Origin: Marsupella aquatica
Taxonomy: Eukaryota > Marchantiophyta
Direction: 5' to 3'
NCBI GenBank assembly: GCA_973895155.1
Contig: OZ316892.1
Location: 9,424,001-9,488,000 of the forward strand
Length of the DNA: 64,000 bases
Of this stretch, positions 54,964 to 63,861 are shown in pieces. Position 1 is the first letter of the stretch, and every line of letters starts with the position of its first letter. The position numbers were made by a program, and so were the translations under genes. The notes under the pieces were generated by a model, which saw only the letters and a list, made by a program, of their open reading frames with translations, had not been told where the DNA came from and made no database searches.

Positions 54964-55082
54964 CTGCTCAAAAGAGAAGCAGAAGAGAAAGAGGAAGTAA
55001 GTACTTAACCGATAGAACTGGCGGAATTGAAGATTAGCCAACAATTGAAAGGATAAAGGAGCTTACGAGAGACGAAAATTAC

Positions 55083-55648
55083 TCGGAAGACTCTTCGCTG
55101 TCCTCCGTTGACCCATCATGTCGGGTTTCCTCTTTCCCGCCGTCATTGACATCCTCAGGAACATCATCTTCTGGCGTCCCATCATCTTCGTCCGAATCAA
55201 AGTTGAGGACAGATCTAAGTCTATCTTTCTTTTTTCGTCCGGTTATTTGAGGAGGGGGAGGTTGTGTCTCCAAAGGTTTGGGAGAAATGAGGTCCAAAAA
55301 AATCCTCGAAGTGGTCTCAACAAACTCCCGACGATTTTCTAACCCGATGACAAAATGGCCCGAGTAATCCCCAGCAATGAACGTACTACCTGAGCCAACG
55401 GTCCAATCAATTACAATATCCTTAGGTATTGTAAAGAGTTCAAGGACAGTTTGCATAAAACCAACCGGCAATCGGGAATTCCCAGTAAAATGGAGTTCAG
55501 GACAATGATCTTCCTTCAAAGATTGTAGCCCAATAAGGTTCGAGATTGAAGGATCTTCAGCGCTAGATAATGGCTTGAATCTTGGATCCTTTGGGACCTT
55601 TCCTTTAAAAGAAAATCGACAAAATATGTCCAGTCTAAGAGTGAAGAC
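55083..55648 (-). CDS. Methyltransferase exon 4, copy B
   Basis: The acceptor is intact (TTTTGCAG|GTCTTC), unlike copy A. It encodes DIVIDWTVGSGSTFIAGDYS and HFVIGLENRREFVETTSRIF, an S-adenosylmethionine-binding motif I and its partner strand. An acidic tail (DSDEDDGTPEDDVPEDVND) ends SEESSE, where either the stop follows or the donor GA|GTAATT leads to exon 5. Confidence 0.75.
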
Positions 55649-55768
55649 CTGCAAAAGTTGACGAACCAACTGGATTTCAAAAATCTTTTACTCATGAGAG
55701 AAGACCTCCTAAGAAAGAAAGAGTAGCGTCGGGCGCTAGTATAGCTATACTGAGAGAGAACATTTACC

Positions 55769-55910
55769 TGGACATCTGTCTTGGATCTGTACATTGGGAC
55801 AGACATGAAAACGTTGTGCGTATTGATGCACATGAACTTCTTGGATTGCTGACATGCAGAAATGACCTGGGAAATCTGATCGTGGTCATCCGAGTATAAG
55901 ATAGCGAGCA
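55769..55910 (-). pseudogene. Methyltransferase exon 3, downstream part, copy B (split by copia)
   Basis: It encodes AILYSDDHDQISQVISACQQ and HNVFMSVPMYRSKTDVQ, matching copy A exon 3, and ends at a CAG|GTAAAT donor (exon end 55768). The other part is at 61713-62278. The TSD GAGCA marks the break. Confidence 0.8.
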
Positions 55911-56385
55911 TGTTGGGTATTTACTCTTACGTCTAGGTTAGGTATGACGTGGTTGGTACAACAACGTGGGTTGGTACAACTACGTGGTTAGGTACAACTA
56001 CGTGATTAGGTACAACTATGTGGTTAGGTACAACTACGTGATTAGGTACAACTATGTGGTTAGGTACAACTACGTGATTAGGTACAACTATATGGTTAGG
56101 TACAACTATGTGGTTAGGTACAACTAAGTTGCACACTATATCATAAGAGGCATGTGTGCTTGGAGAGGTAGAACCAAGGCTCATTGTTATGGAGCCACTT
56201 GAGAGATAGGGAGAGCTTACACTGTGGAGACTCGGTATAGCCGACGGGCTTAGAGTTCAGTAAAGCTCTCTTGTGTGTTCCCGTGGACGTAGCCTCAAGG
56301 AGGTGAACCACGTATCTCTTGTGTCGACTATTGTGCGTTGGATGGTTCATGGGCTTGCCGTTGCGATCGTCGTCTATGCTCAACA
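55911..56385 (+). repeat. 5' LTR of copia with 18-bp tandem repeats
   Basis: It starts TGTTGGGTATTTAC and ends ATGCTCAACA. At 55940-56130 it holds about ten copies of GGTACAACTAYGTGRTTA (18 bp); many units contain ACGTG, the core of plant G-box/ABRE sites. The minus frames of VVPNH repeats are artefacts of the period. Confidence 0.95.
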
Positions 56386-56915
56386 ATTGGTATCAGAGCA
56401 TGCTTGGGAGGTGACGTGTGTTCGTGACGGGATTTCATGATGGTTTTTCCAGCGTTGAGTGTTGGTGGATTATCCAGAGTTCCATCGCATGGAACTTGGA
56501 GTTTATGGGCTCAACGGATAGATCAGGGCAAGAGCTTTCTAACGGTGTGAAGAAATCGTTGAACGGAGCTCGTGGTGCAGAGAGATCTAAGTTTTCGTCG
56601 TTCTGGATTTTGTGAAGAAAGTTGGCAATCGACTCGGAGGGAGAAGCGTCAAGTGTTTTGACTCAACGGAGAGATTGAGGCAAGACGATTGTTTTTGAGT
56701 CCGGGATTGGCTCTTTGATGCAAAGAGGAAGGCTAAGCAAAATCAATTACCTTGTTGGACTTGGTGACGACACCAAGTGCAATTGATCAACATTCGTTGT
56801 TGACAAGGGGCAGAGAGAGGAGCAGGAGGAAGAGCACGTGACACCGATACCATCACCGGTGCGGCGTGTGGTGGAGGAAGCAGTACTACTACCGGAGCTC
56901 ACGGTAAAGAAGAAG
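56386..56915 (+). other. Leader of the copia element
   Basis: It runs from the primer site to the gag ATG. No gene is present. The frame is open from 56787 without an ATG; the first ATG in a good position is 56916. Confidence 0.6.
56388..56403 (+). promoter_or_regulatory. Primer-binding site, initiator tRNA-Met type
   Basis: TGGTATCAGAGCATGC lies two bases inside the 5' LTR, the standard copia primer site. Confidence 0.92.
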
Positions 56916-57773
56916 ATGGGGACTTTCAAGCTTGGGGGACCCAAGTATGAAGTGACAAAGTATGATGGGCGCTCTGACTACTTGCTATGGGAGAAGCAAG
57001 TGAAGGGAGTGCTTTATGCGTCAGGGATGGGCCAACTGCTGAGCCCTCGTGAAGACGATGTTGATGAGAAACAATGGGACCGCATGCAGGAGCAGGGAGT
57101 GTGGTGTGTTACACTCTATCTCATGCCTCCCATCATCAAGCAGTTAGGTGCACATAAGGATTGCATGTCCTTGTTTGCGGAATTGCAGAGCAAGTATCAC
57201 CGCAAGGAGTTGTCGAACCGGCTCTACACTTCCTACAAACTGATGAGTTTCAGGATGAAGGAATCTGGTACGAAGTTGCAAGACCATGTGGATGCTTTCA
57301 ACGACATGGTCGTTGACTTGGAAAACCTTGGGGAGACTTTGAATGATGAGACGAAGGCTCTGCAGCTTCTTAGTTCATTGCCTCCACCTTACCAGTCCCT
57401 ATCACGAGTGTTGTTGCATCGTGATAGGGATACCATTTCATACAATGACGTGGTAAGTTCTCTGCTTAGTGATGATCTTCAGCAGAAGATGCACATCACG
57501 TCACAGCCTTCATCATCTGGAGTTGCCCTCAATGTTAACCGTGGGAGGAGTATGCAGCGACCAACTGGGGACCGTAGAACCCAGTTTAGATCTAAATCCA
57601 GATCTAAGTCCAAGGGTAAATCCCCTCAGAGGAGGCAGGTGACATGTTGGAAGTGCAACCAAGTTGGACACTTCAAGCGAGACTGTAAGGGAAAGGCAGC
57701 GGAAACTTCATCGGCAAATGTGGCTAGGGCTGATGGAGAAGCTGATTTACTCAATGATGAGTATGTTTTATGA
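56916..57773 (+). CDS. Copia Gag
   Basis: It is 285 codons. The start MGTFKLGGPKYEVTKYDGR with YLLWEKQVKGVL is the usual beginning of copia Gag (UBN2-type). MSFRMKESGTKLQDHVDAFN and LLSSLPPPYQSL follow. A basic region (RSKSRSKSKGKSPQRR) and one zinc knuckle, CWKCNQVGHFKRDC, end the protein. TGA at 57771 separates it from the protease, although protease and everything downstream are in the same frame. It forms the virus-like particle. Confidence 0.93.
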   Translation: MGTFKLGGPKYEVTKYDGRSDYLLWEKQVKGVLYASGMGQLLSPREDDVDEKQWDRMQEQGVWCVTLYLMPPIIKQLGAHKDCMSLFAELQSKYHRKELSNRLYTSYKLMSFRMKESGTKLQDHVDAFNDMVVDLENLGETLNDETKALQLLSSLPPPYQSLSRVLLHRDRDTISYNDVVSSLLSDDLQQKMHITSQPSSSGVALNVNRGRSMQRPTGDRRTQFRSKSRSKSKGKSPQRRQVTCWKCNQVGHFKRDCKGKAAETSSANVARADGEADLLNDEYVL

Positions 57774-60700
57774 AGCCGGGGGTATGCCCTGTGCACGTCA
57801 TCTAGGAGAGCAGATGATGTGTGGATTCTTGATTGTGCTTGCTCTTTTCATATTTGTTACATTCGTGAGTTTTTCAGTTCTTACTCTGTTTCAAACGGTT
57901 CAGTTCTGATGGGAAATGATCACTCCTGTCAAATTGAGGGAATTGGGTCTGTGAAGATTCAAATGTTTGATGGCGCTGTGCGCACAGTGTCCGGAGTCAG
58001 GTATGTACCTGGCATGCGTAAGAATCTGATTTCACTCGGTGTGTTGGATTCAAATGGTCATCAATGGAGCGTTATTGATGGTGAACTTCAAGTCAGGTCG
58101 GGAGAGACAGTGATTTTGAAGGGGAGTAGACAAAAGAATTTGTATGTGTTACAGGGCAATACTGTATGTGGAGAGGCCAATGTAACCAAGTCTCACGAGG
58201 AGATGACTCAACTGTGGCATTCACGGCTAGGCCACATGAGTGAGAAGGGTTTGGCTATCTTACGGAAGAATGGACTCATTTCTGATTTGCAATCTTGTAA
58301 ATTAGAGTTTTGTGAGCATTGCATTCTTGGAAAGCAACATCGTCGTGCTTTTGGTGTTGGAACTCATCGTTCCAAAGCGGTTCTTGAGTACATACATAGT
58401 GACGTGTGGGGTCCATCCCCGACTCCCTCACACTCTGGAAAGTTGTACTATGTATCATTTATTGATGATTACTCAAGATTTGTGTGGATTTATTTCATGA
58501 CGCATAAGTCTGATGTCTTGTCCATTTTTAAGAAGTGGAAGGCCCAGGTGGAGAATCAGACTGGAAACACGATCAAGTGTTTGGATACAAGGGTGAAGAG
58601 TCTGAGGTCAGACAACGGCGGGGAGTACACTTCAATGGAATTTGAAGAGTACTGTTCAGAACAGGGGATAACTCGCCATCTCACCATAGTTTATACTCCG
58701 CAGCAGAATGGTGTCGCTGAGAGGCTCAATCGGACACTGTTGGAGCGGTCACGGAGTATGTTGAGCCAATCAGGTTTACCACAAGAATTTTGGGCAGAAG
58801 CTGTCAATACCGCAGCTTATTTGGTAAATCTTTCTCCTTCTAGTGCTATCAATTTCAAAACGCCGTTTGAGATGCGCTATAAGCGGCAAGCAGACTATCA
58901 TGGCTTGGTAATTTTTGGAAGTGATGCATATGCTCTCACACCAAAGCAGAATAGGACCAAGTTGGATCCTACCTCCAGGAAATGTGTTTTTCTTGGGTAC
59001 CAGAGTGGTGTGAAAGCCTATAGGCTATGGGATCCTATTGCTTGTAAGCTCGTTGTCAGTAGGGATGTTTCCTTCAATGAATCCAGATTATTGAAGGAGG
59101 GGGAGAATACTCAGGTCTCCCGTACTGACAAAGGAAAATCTCCTATCCCGGATCTCGTTGAGGGGGAGATTGGTTATGAGGTGCATGACCGGAGAGAAGG
59201 AGTTGCTCCAATTATGGAGTTGGTTCCTATGCCAGAGGAACCAGAGGAGTTTGTTGATGCTGGTGAGCAACAAGTGGATGCTGTTGAGCTTCAAATTGTA
59301 CCAGCACACGCAGATCAACCGGAGTCATCGGCTAGAAGAACATCTGGTCGCACTGTACGCGCTCCATCAAGGTATGGACAGTGGGTTGATTCATCTCAAC
59401 TGCAAGAGGATGATTTTACAGCTGATGATGAGGGTGATGCGTTAATTTTGGAAGAAGGAGAACCTTCTTCATTTCATGAGGCAAGTGCTTCAAAAGAGAA
59501 GCAGAAGTGGACTGCAGCAATGCAAACGGAGATGCAGTCACTAAAGGACAACAAAACTTGGGAGCTTGTTAAGCTGCCTAAGGGTCATCAAGTGGTGGAC
59601 AACAAGTGGATTTACAAGCTGAAGAATAATTCCATAGGAGGTGGATCGAAGGTCTACAAGGCTAGATTGGTAGCAAAGGGATTCACACAAGAGAAAGGTG
59701 TGGATTACAATGAGGTCTTCTCACCAGTTGCTAAGTACTCTACAATACGACTATTGTGTGTACTTGTTGTAATGTTTGGTCTGCTCCTAGATCAGATGGA
59801 TGTTGTCACAGCTTTCCTCTATGGCACATTGGAAGAGGTGATCTTCATGAGACAACCGCTAGGTTTTGTGAAGAGAGGACAGGAGGAATTGGTTTGCAGA
59901 TTGCTGAAATCCTTGTATGGGTTGAAGCAGTCACGAAGACAGTGGAACAAGCGGTTTGACGATTGGATTCGGTCACAAGGTTTTCACAGAAGTGTATTTG
60001 ACCCTTGTGTGTATTTGAAACCGGTGAAGAATGTTGTCTTTGGGTTCATTGTTTTAGTACTTTATGTGGATGACATGCTAATTGCAGCCAAGGATAGGTC
60101 TGAGATTGTTAAGCTCAAGGCACTGCTTAGTGCAGAGTTTAAGATGAAGGACTTAGGGCCAGCTAAGAGGATTTTGGGTATGGAGATCACTAGGGACTTG
60201 GAGGCTGGCAAGCTATGGTTGACGCAGAGCAGTTATGCGAGGAAGGTAATTGCAAGGTTCAACATGGAGAATAGCAAGCCAGTAAGTACCCCGTTGGCTC
60301 CACACTTCAAGTTATCATCAACGTTCTGTCCTACGGATGACACAGAGAAGGGGTTGATGTCAAAGGTTCCATATGACAAGGCAGTGGGGAGTCTCATGTA
60401 TTTGATGACTTGCACTAGACCTGATCTTGCCATGGCTATGGGCAAGGTGAGCAGGTACATGTCGAATCCAGGGAAGGTACACTGGGAAGCAGTGAAGTGG
60501 ATTATCAGGTACTTGAAGGGTACCGTGGATCATGGTCTTTTATTTGATGTGAATGCAAAGAATGCTAGATCATTGATTGGCTATATAGATTCTGACTATG
60601 GACAAGATTTGGACCGAAGGAGATCAACAACAGGATACGTGTTCACACTTGGCGGTGGATGCATAAGTTGGAGGTCTACTTTGCAGAAGTGTATTGCTCA

Positions 60701-61046
60701 GTCTACTACAGAAGCGGAGTATGTTGCAGCTGCGGAAGCAGCAAAGGAAGCGATTTGGTTGGATAGACTTATCACTGAAATGGGATTGCCACAGGGGAAT
60801 GTGAAGCTCCATTGTGATAGTCAAAGTGCGCTCCACCTTGCTGTGAACCAGGTGATGGACAGCAGAGTGAAGCACATTGACGTCAGGTACCATTTTATCA
60901 GGCAGGCTGTGTCTGATAAATTGTTTGAGCTAGTCAAGATTGATGGTAAACTCAACCCGGCTGACGCATTTACCAAAGTGATTCCTTTGGAGAGTTTCTC
61001 TAGACACCGTGACGTATTGCAGGTTTTGCAATTGCATCACAAGTAG
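57774..61046 (+). CDS. Copia Pol: protease, integrase, reverse transcriptase, RNase H
   Basis: It is open for more than 1,075 codons after the TGA. Protease DVWILDCACSFH (usually LDSG/A) is followed by LWHSRLGHMSEKGL (pre-integrase zinc region), integrase SDVWGPSPTPSHSG, FIDDYSRFVWIYF, LRSDNGGEYTS and NGVAERLNRTLLERSRSML (D, D, E triad), RT WIYKLKN, ARLVAKGFTQEKGVDYNEVF, DVVTAFLYG and LYVDDMLIA (catalytic Asp pair), then RNase H YIDSDYGQDLDRRRSTTGYV and STTEAEYVAAAEA. It ends TAG at 61044. The only obvious lesion between gag and the end is the TGA, so it may be nearly functional or use readthrough. Confidence 0.96.
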   Translation, partial: SRGYALCTSSRRADDVWILDCACSFHICYIREFFSSYSVSNGSVLMGNDHSCQIEGIGSVKIQMFDGAVRTVSGVRYVPGMRKNLISLGVLDSNGHQWSVIDGELQVRSGETVILKGSRQKNLYVLQGNTVCGEANVTKSHEEMTQLWHSRLGHMSEKGLAILRKNGLISDLQSCKLEFCEHCILGKQHRRAFGVGTHRSKAVLEYIHSDVWGPSPTPSHSGKLYYVSFIDDYSRFVWIYFMTHKSDVLSIFKKWKAQVENQTGNTIKCLDTRVKSLRSDNGGEYTSMEFEEYCSEQGITRHLTIVYTPQQNGVAERLNRTLLERSRSMLSQSGLPQEFWAEAVNTAAYLVNLSPSSAINFKTPFEMRYKRQADYHGLVIFGSDAYALTPKQNRTKLDPTSRKCVFLGYQSGVKAYRLWDPIACKLVVSRDVSFNESRLLKEGENTQVSRTDKGKSPIPDLVEGEIGYEVHDRREGVAPIMELVPMPEEPEEFVDAGEQQVDAVELQIVPAHADQPESSARRTSGRTVRAPSRYGQWVDSSQLQEDDFTADDEGDALILEEGEPSSFHEASASKEKQKWTAAMQTEMQSLKDNKTWELVKLPKGHQVVDNKWIYKLKNNSIGGGSKVYKARLVAKGFTQEKGVDYNEVFSPVAKYSTIRLLCVLVVMFGLLLDQMDVVTAFLYGTLEEVIFMRQPLGFVKRGQEELVCRLLKSLYGLKQSRRQWNKRFDDWIRSQGFHRSVFDPCVYLKPVKNVVFGFIVLVLYVDDMLIAAKDRSEIVKLKALLSAEFKMKDLGPAKRILGMEITRDLEAGKLWLTQSSYARKVIARFNMENSKPVSTPLAPHFKLSSTFCPTDDTEKGLMSKVPYDKAVGSLMYLMTCTRPDLAMAMGKVSRYMSNPGKVHWEAVKWIIRYLKGTVDHGLLFDVNAKNARSLIGYIDSDYGQDLDRRRSTTGYVFTLGGGCISWRSTLQKCIAQSTTEAEYVAAAEAAKEAIWLDRLITEMGLPQGNVKLHCDSQSALHLAVNQVMDSRVKHIDVRYHFIRQAVSDKLFELVKIDGKLNPADAFTKVIPLESFSRHRDVLQVLQLHHK

Positions 61047-61237
61047 AGTTTTCTTAAACATTCATTGTAATTACTGATATATGCTCTTCCTCATTCCTAT
61101 GTATTAGGCTACGGCTTAGTTCTGGTTTGCTCTAGTTAGAGAGGGAAACCGGTTTGGTTTCTGTCCAGAACTTCCCGCTGAGGGATCATATACATTGGCA
61201 GTATTACTCTCCCCTAGACCAGAGTCAAGGGGAAGAT
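61047..61237 (+). other. Copia 3' untranslated region and polypurine tract
   Basis: A short spacer ends in CCAGAGTCAAGGGGAAGAT directly before the 3' LTR; the purine run is the plus-strand primer. Confidence 0.8.
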
Positions 61238-61712
61238 TGTTGGGTATTTACTCTTACGTCTAGGTTAGGTATGACGTGGTTGGTACAACAACGTGGGTTG
61301 GTACAACTACGTGGTTAGGTACAACTACGTGATTAGGTACAACTATGTGGTTAGGTACAACTACGTGATTAGGTACAACTATGTGGTTAGGTATAACTAC
61401 GTGATTAGGTACAACTATGTGGTTAGGTACAACTATGTGGTTAGGTACAACTAAGTTGCACACTATATCATAAGAGGCATGTGTGCTTGGAGAGGTAGAA
61501 CCAAGGCTCATTGTTATGGAGCCACTTGAGAGATAGGGAGAGCTTACACTGTGGAGACTCGGTATAGCCGACGGGCTTAGAGTTCAGTAAAGCTCTCTTG
61601 TGTGTTCCCGTGGACGTAGCCTCAAGGAGGTGAACCACGTATCTCTTGTGTCGACTATTGTGCGTTGGATGGTTCATGGGCTTGCCGTTGCGATCGTCGT
61701 CTATGCTCAACA
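61238..61712 (+). repeat. 3' LTR of copia
   Basis: It is the same 475 bp as the 5' LTR with two visible substitutions, both within the 18-bp repeat zone (GGTATAACTACG versus GGTACAACTACG, and CTATGTGG versus CTATATGG). It is followed by the second GAGCA. Confidence 0.95.
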
Positions 61713-62278
61713 GAGCATTCCGTCATCGGAAAGGAAAGGGTCCATTGCCCGAAAGAATGATTCGGCTGCTGTGTGATCTGTGACATTCCATTTCGGGACC
61801 CGACGGTCAACAATTGTGGGTTTCAAACCAGTTGGGAGATAGATGAAACCCGCATTCACCCCAAATGATCGTTCCTTCCCACCTCGAATGATTCCTTTAT
61901 CTCTACACCCCGATTTGATCAAATCCTTACCCCACTTCTCAGCGTCTGAGACCCAATCTGGCTTCTCTTCCTTACTAAATGCACTATCAATAAATTCTGC
62001 CAAGCTTGATTCAACCATACAGTGTCTTTTGAGTTTGGTCTTGAAAGTCCCCACATCCCGTTGGATACCGGCCCTAGAAGCATTATCTCGCGAAGATTCC
62101 CAAACATCGATGGTCCTTTTCTTCTTCTTCTTTGTGCTTGTAGCATCCACAGGAACTATAACCTTCCCCTTCTCAACAGGGGTGATGGGGTCTGGATTGG
62201 CACCAGTGTTGGCCTCAGAGACTTCTGGTGTTGCATCGACTTTTGTGTCATCCGTGGCGGCATCAGATTTTCGACCAC
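61713..62278 (-). pseudogene. Methyltransferase exon 3, upstream part, copy B
   Basis: The acceptor TTTTGGGTAG joins in phase with exon 2. It encodes GRKSDAAT, VPVDATSTKKKKKRT, ERSFGVNAGFIYLPTGLKPT (the position of motif IV, again LPTG) and FFRAMDPFLSDDGML, then the copia insertion. It is otherwise open. Confidence 0.78.
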
Positions 62279-62435
62279 CTACCCAAAATGGTGTCAAGCA
62301 TAGAAAGAGTGTTAGCGCTAGGCGCTGACCAAACACCCACATTAATTTTGGGAAATAAGACACATTAAACTCACGACACATGATAGCGCCAGGCGCTAAC
62401 AAAGAAGGAAGTCGGAAAAAGGAGGTGTAGATTAC
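62279..62435 (-). other. Intron 2 of copy B with two palindromes
   Basis: TAGCGCTAGGCGCTG at 62313-62327 and TAGCGCCAGGCGCTA at 62384-62398. Copy A has one palindrome in the same intron. Confidence 0.8.
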
Positions 62436-63769
62436 GTTTTTTCCCAGACTTGGCACTAGCACTTGCCACAGGGGCATCCGCCTTGGCTTTGGCTCTTGGT
62501 TTTCGGCTTCGATCAACATCAACCACTGTGGTTTCGCATTTTTTTTGCAACTCAGTCGTCGACGAGTTGACGTCCCCCTCAATTCCTTGCTTCATGTCGG
62601 AGACAAATTGTCTCGGAACTTGGGATTTAGACAGTTTATGGAAAGCATCCTTCTCAGTGTCGTCAAAAGGAGAATCCCATCTGTCGGTGTCAAGATACCA
62701 ATGGCAGTGAATTCTCTCCCACTCTAACAATTTCCTCGGTGGAAGTATACCCTCAGCCGGATACATCGAATACAGTTCGGCCAAAATGTCTCCATCTGCG
62801 CAGATGACCCAATTCTGGAAAGCAGTTGGGTAAGCCCAAAAATAGTCAGGCTTCACAATCTCCATGTGCATGAAGAAACGATAGACATATCGTTTCGCTT
62901 GCTTTTGATTCTTGAGTGTGTAGTCTTCCTTGTCCGGGTACTTGGACATCCACATCGTATTGAAAAACTTACCTTTCACTGCATCCCCAAATTTTTTGAA
63001 ATCATTGCACACTATTTCAACGAGTGAATCATAAGACTCACACTTCCATTCCTCCAATCGATTGGAAGGAATTATTTCACTGATTTGCTGGAGGGCAGTC
63101 TGCAGCATACCAATAGCAATTCCCTCCACGCTATTCCAAGTTTGCCAAGTGTGGCACCACTACTTCACAGGGTCATCACTAACACTTTGTGGATGAAAGA
63201 ACTGCTTCCTGAGCTCTGGCGTGCAATGCGCTACTAACAAAGTGCTCCTCACTTTGGGGTCGAGGGCGGAGACTGCTGTAAATAACCTAGCACGATCCAT
63301 GGTACAAACAACCGCATCCGGTTTCTTCTCGCGTTTGTTCACCTCGGTCATCGGATACATCTCAGCACAGGTTGTCATGAAGTCTTCAAACTCTGGACTC
63401 AACAAGGGAGTGATCTTTGAGACCTTGATCGCCCAATCTTTCGTTGCTTCTTTCATCATGACCGCATGTCGTTTGGATGTCTCTTCCTAAGACCAAGGAT
63501 TTCCCTGAGCGGTAGCCGACTCCATGTCCATCTTGAATTGTCGAGAATAGGATTTAATCTTATTCTCGCATAAGATATACAAAAGTGCTTCTTGAGGCAT
63601 TTTCTTGGAATACCATGATCCTTTTCGAGTCTTCTGCATCACCTGCCCAAACTTCTTGAAGTTTGCCCCATCGATGATTGATTTGTAGTATTCTAGATCG
63701 TTGGACAAAATCCTCTTAATTCGGTCTGCATCAAGTATCCAGGAAGGTTCCACCACGGCCTGTCCAAGT
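62436..63769 (-). pseudogene. Middle exon 2 of the ParB-methyltransferase gene, copy B
   Basis: It has the same borders as copy A (start LGQAVVEPSWILDADRIK, end SGKK-R) and the same length of 1334 bp. It is broken by TAG at 63487-63489 and TAG at 63160-63162. Copy A is open at both places; at 63160 copy A has CAG (VNDDPMKQWCHTW), and at 63487 the following residues align only partly. Since the stops in the two copies fall at four different places, the ancestral exon was continuous. Confidence 0.75.
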
Positions 63770-63792
63770 CTACAGAAGAATTTGTCAGTCAA

Positions 63793-63807
63793 TAGCGCCA
63801 GGCGCTA
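63793..63807. repeat. 15-bp palindrome in intron 1 of copy B
   Basis: TAGCGCCAGGCGCTA is perfect apart from the central base, and sits in the same intron as the 35707 copy of element A. Confidence 0.88.
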
Positions 63808-63861
63808 GTAAAACTACGCTATAAAAGATAAGGATAAGTGAAATTCAACGAGAGACTTACT

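Larger units (their letters stand above)
55911..61712 (+). mobile_element. Ty1/copia LTR retrotransposon
   Basis: It is complete: 475-bp LTRs (55911-56385 and 61238-61712) with two visible differences, 5-bp target duplication GAGCA, primer-binding site TGGTATCAGAGC at 56388 (initiator Met type) and polypurine tract AAGGGGAAGAT before the 3' LTR. The gag-pol order PR-IN-RT-RH is that of copia. It is inserted in exon 3 of the methyltransferase gene of copy B, so it is younger than that copy. Confidence 0.97.

Noticed and set aside
55933-56184. VVPNH-repeat open frame on the minus strand, repeated at 61260-61511
   Set aside because: It lies within the copia LTR 18-bp repeats; present in both LTRs, no gene features.
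34457-63489. UAG reassigned to glutamine (alternative nuclear code)
   Set aside because: Copia, TNP2 and TnpA-like frames use the standard code, TAA and TGA stops also interrupt genes here, and different copies have TAG at different places; decay is simpler.
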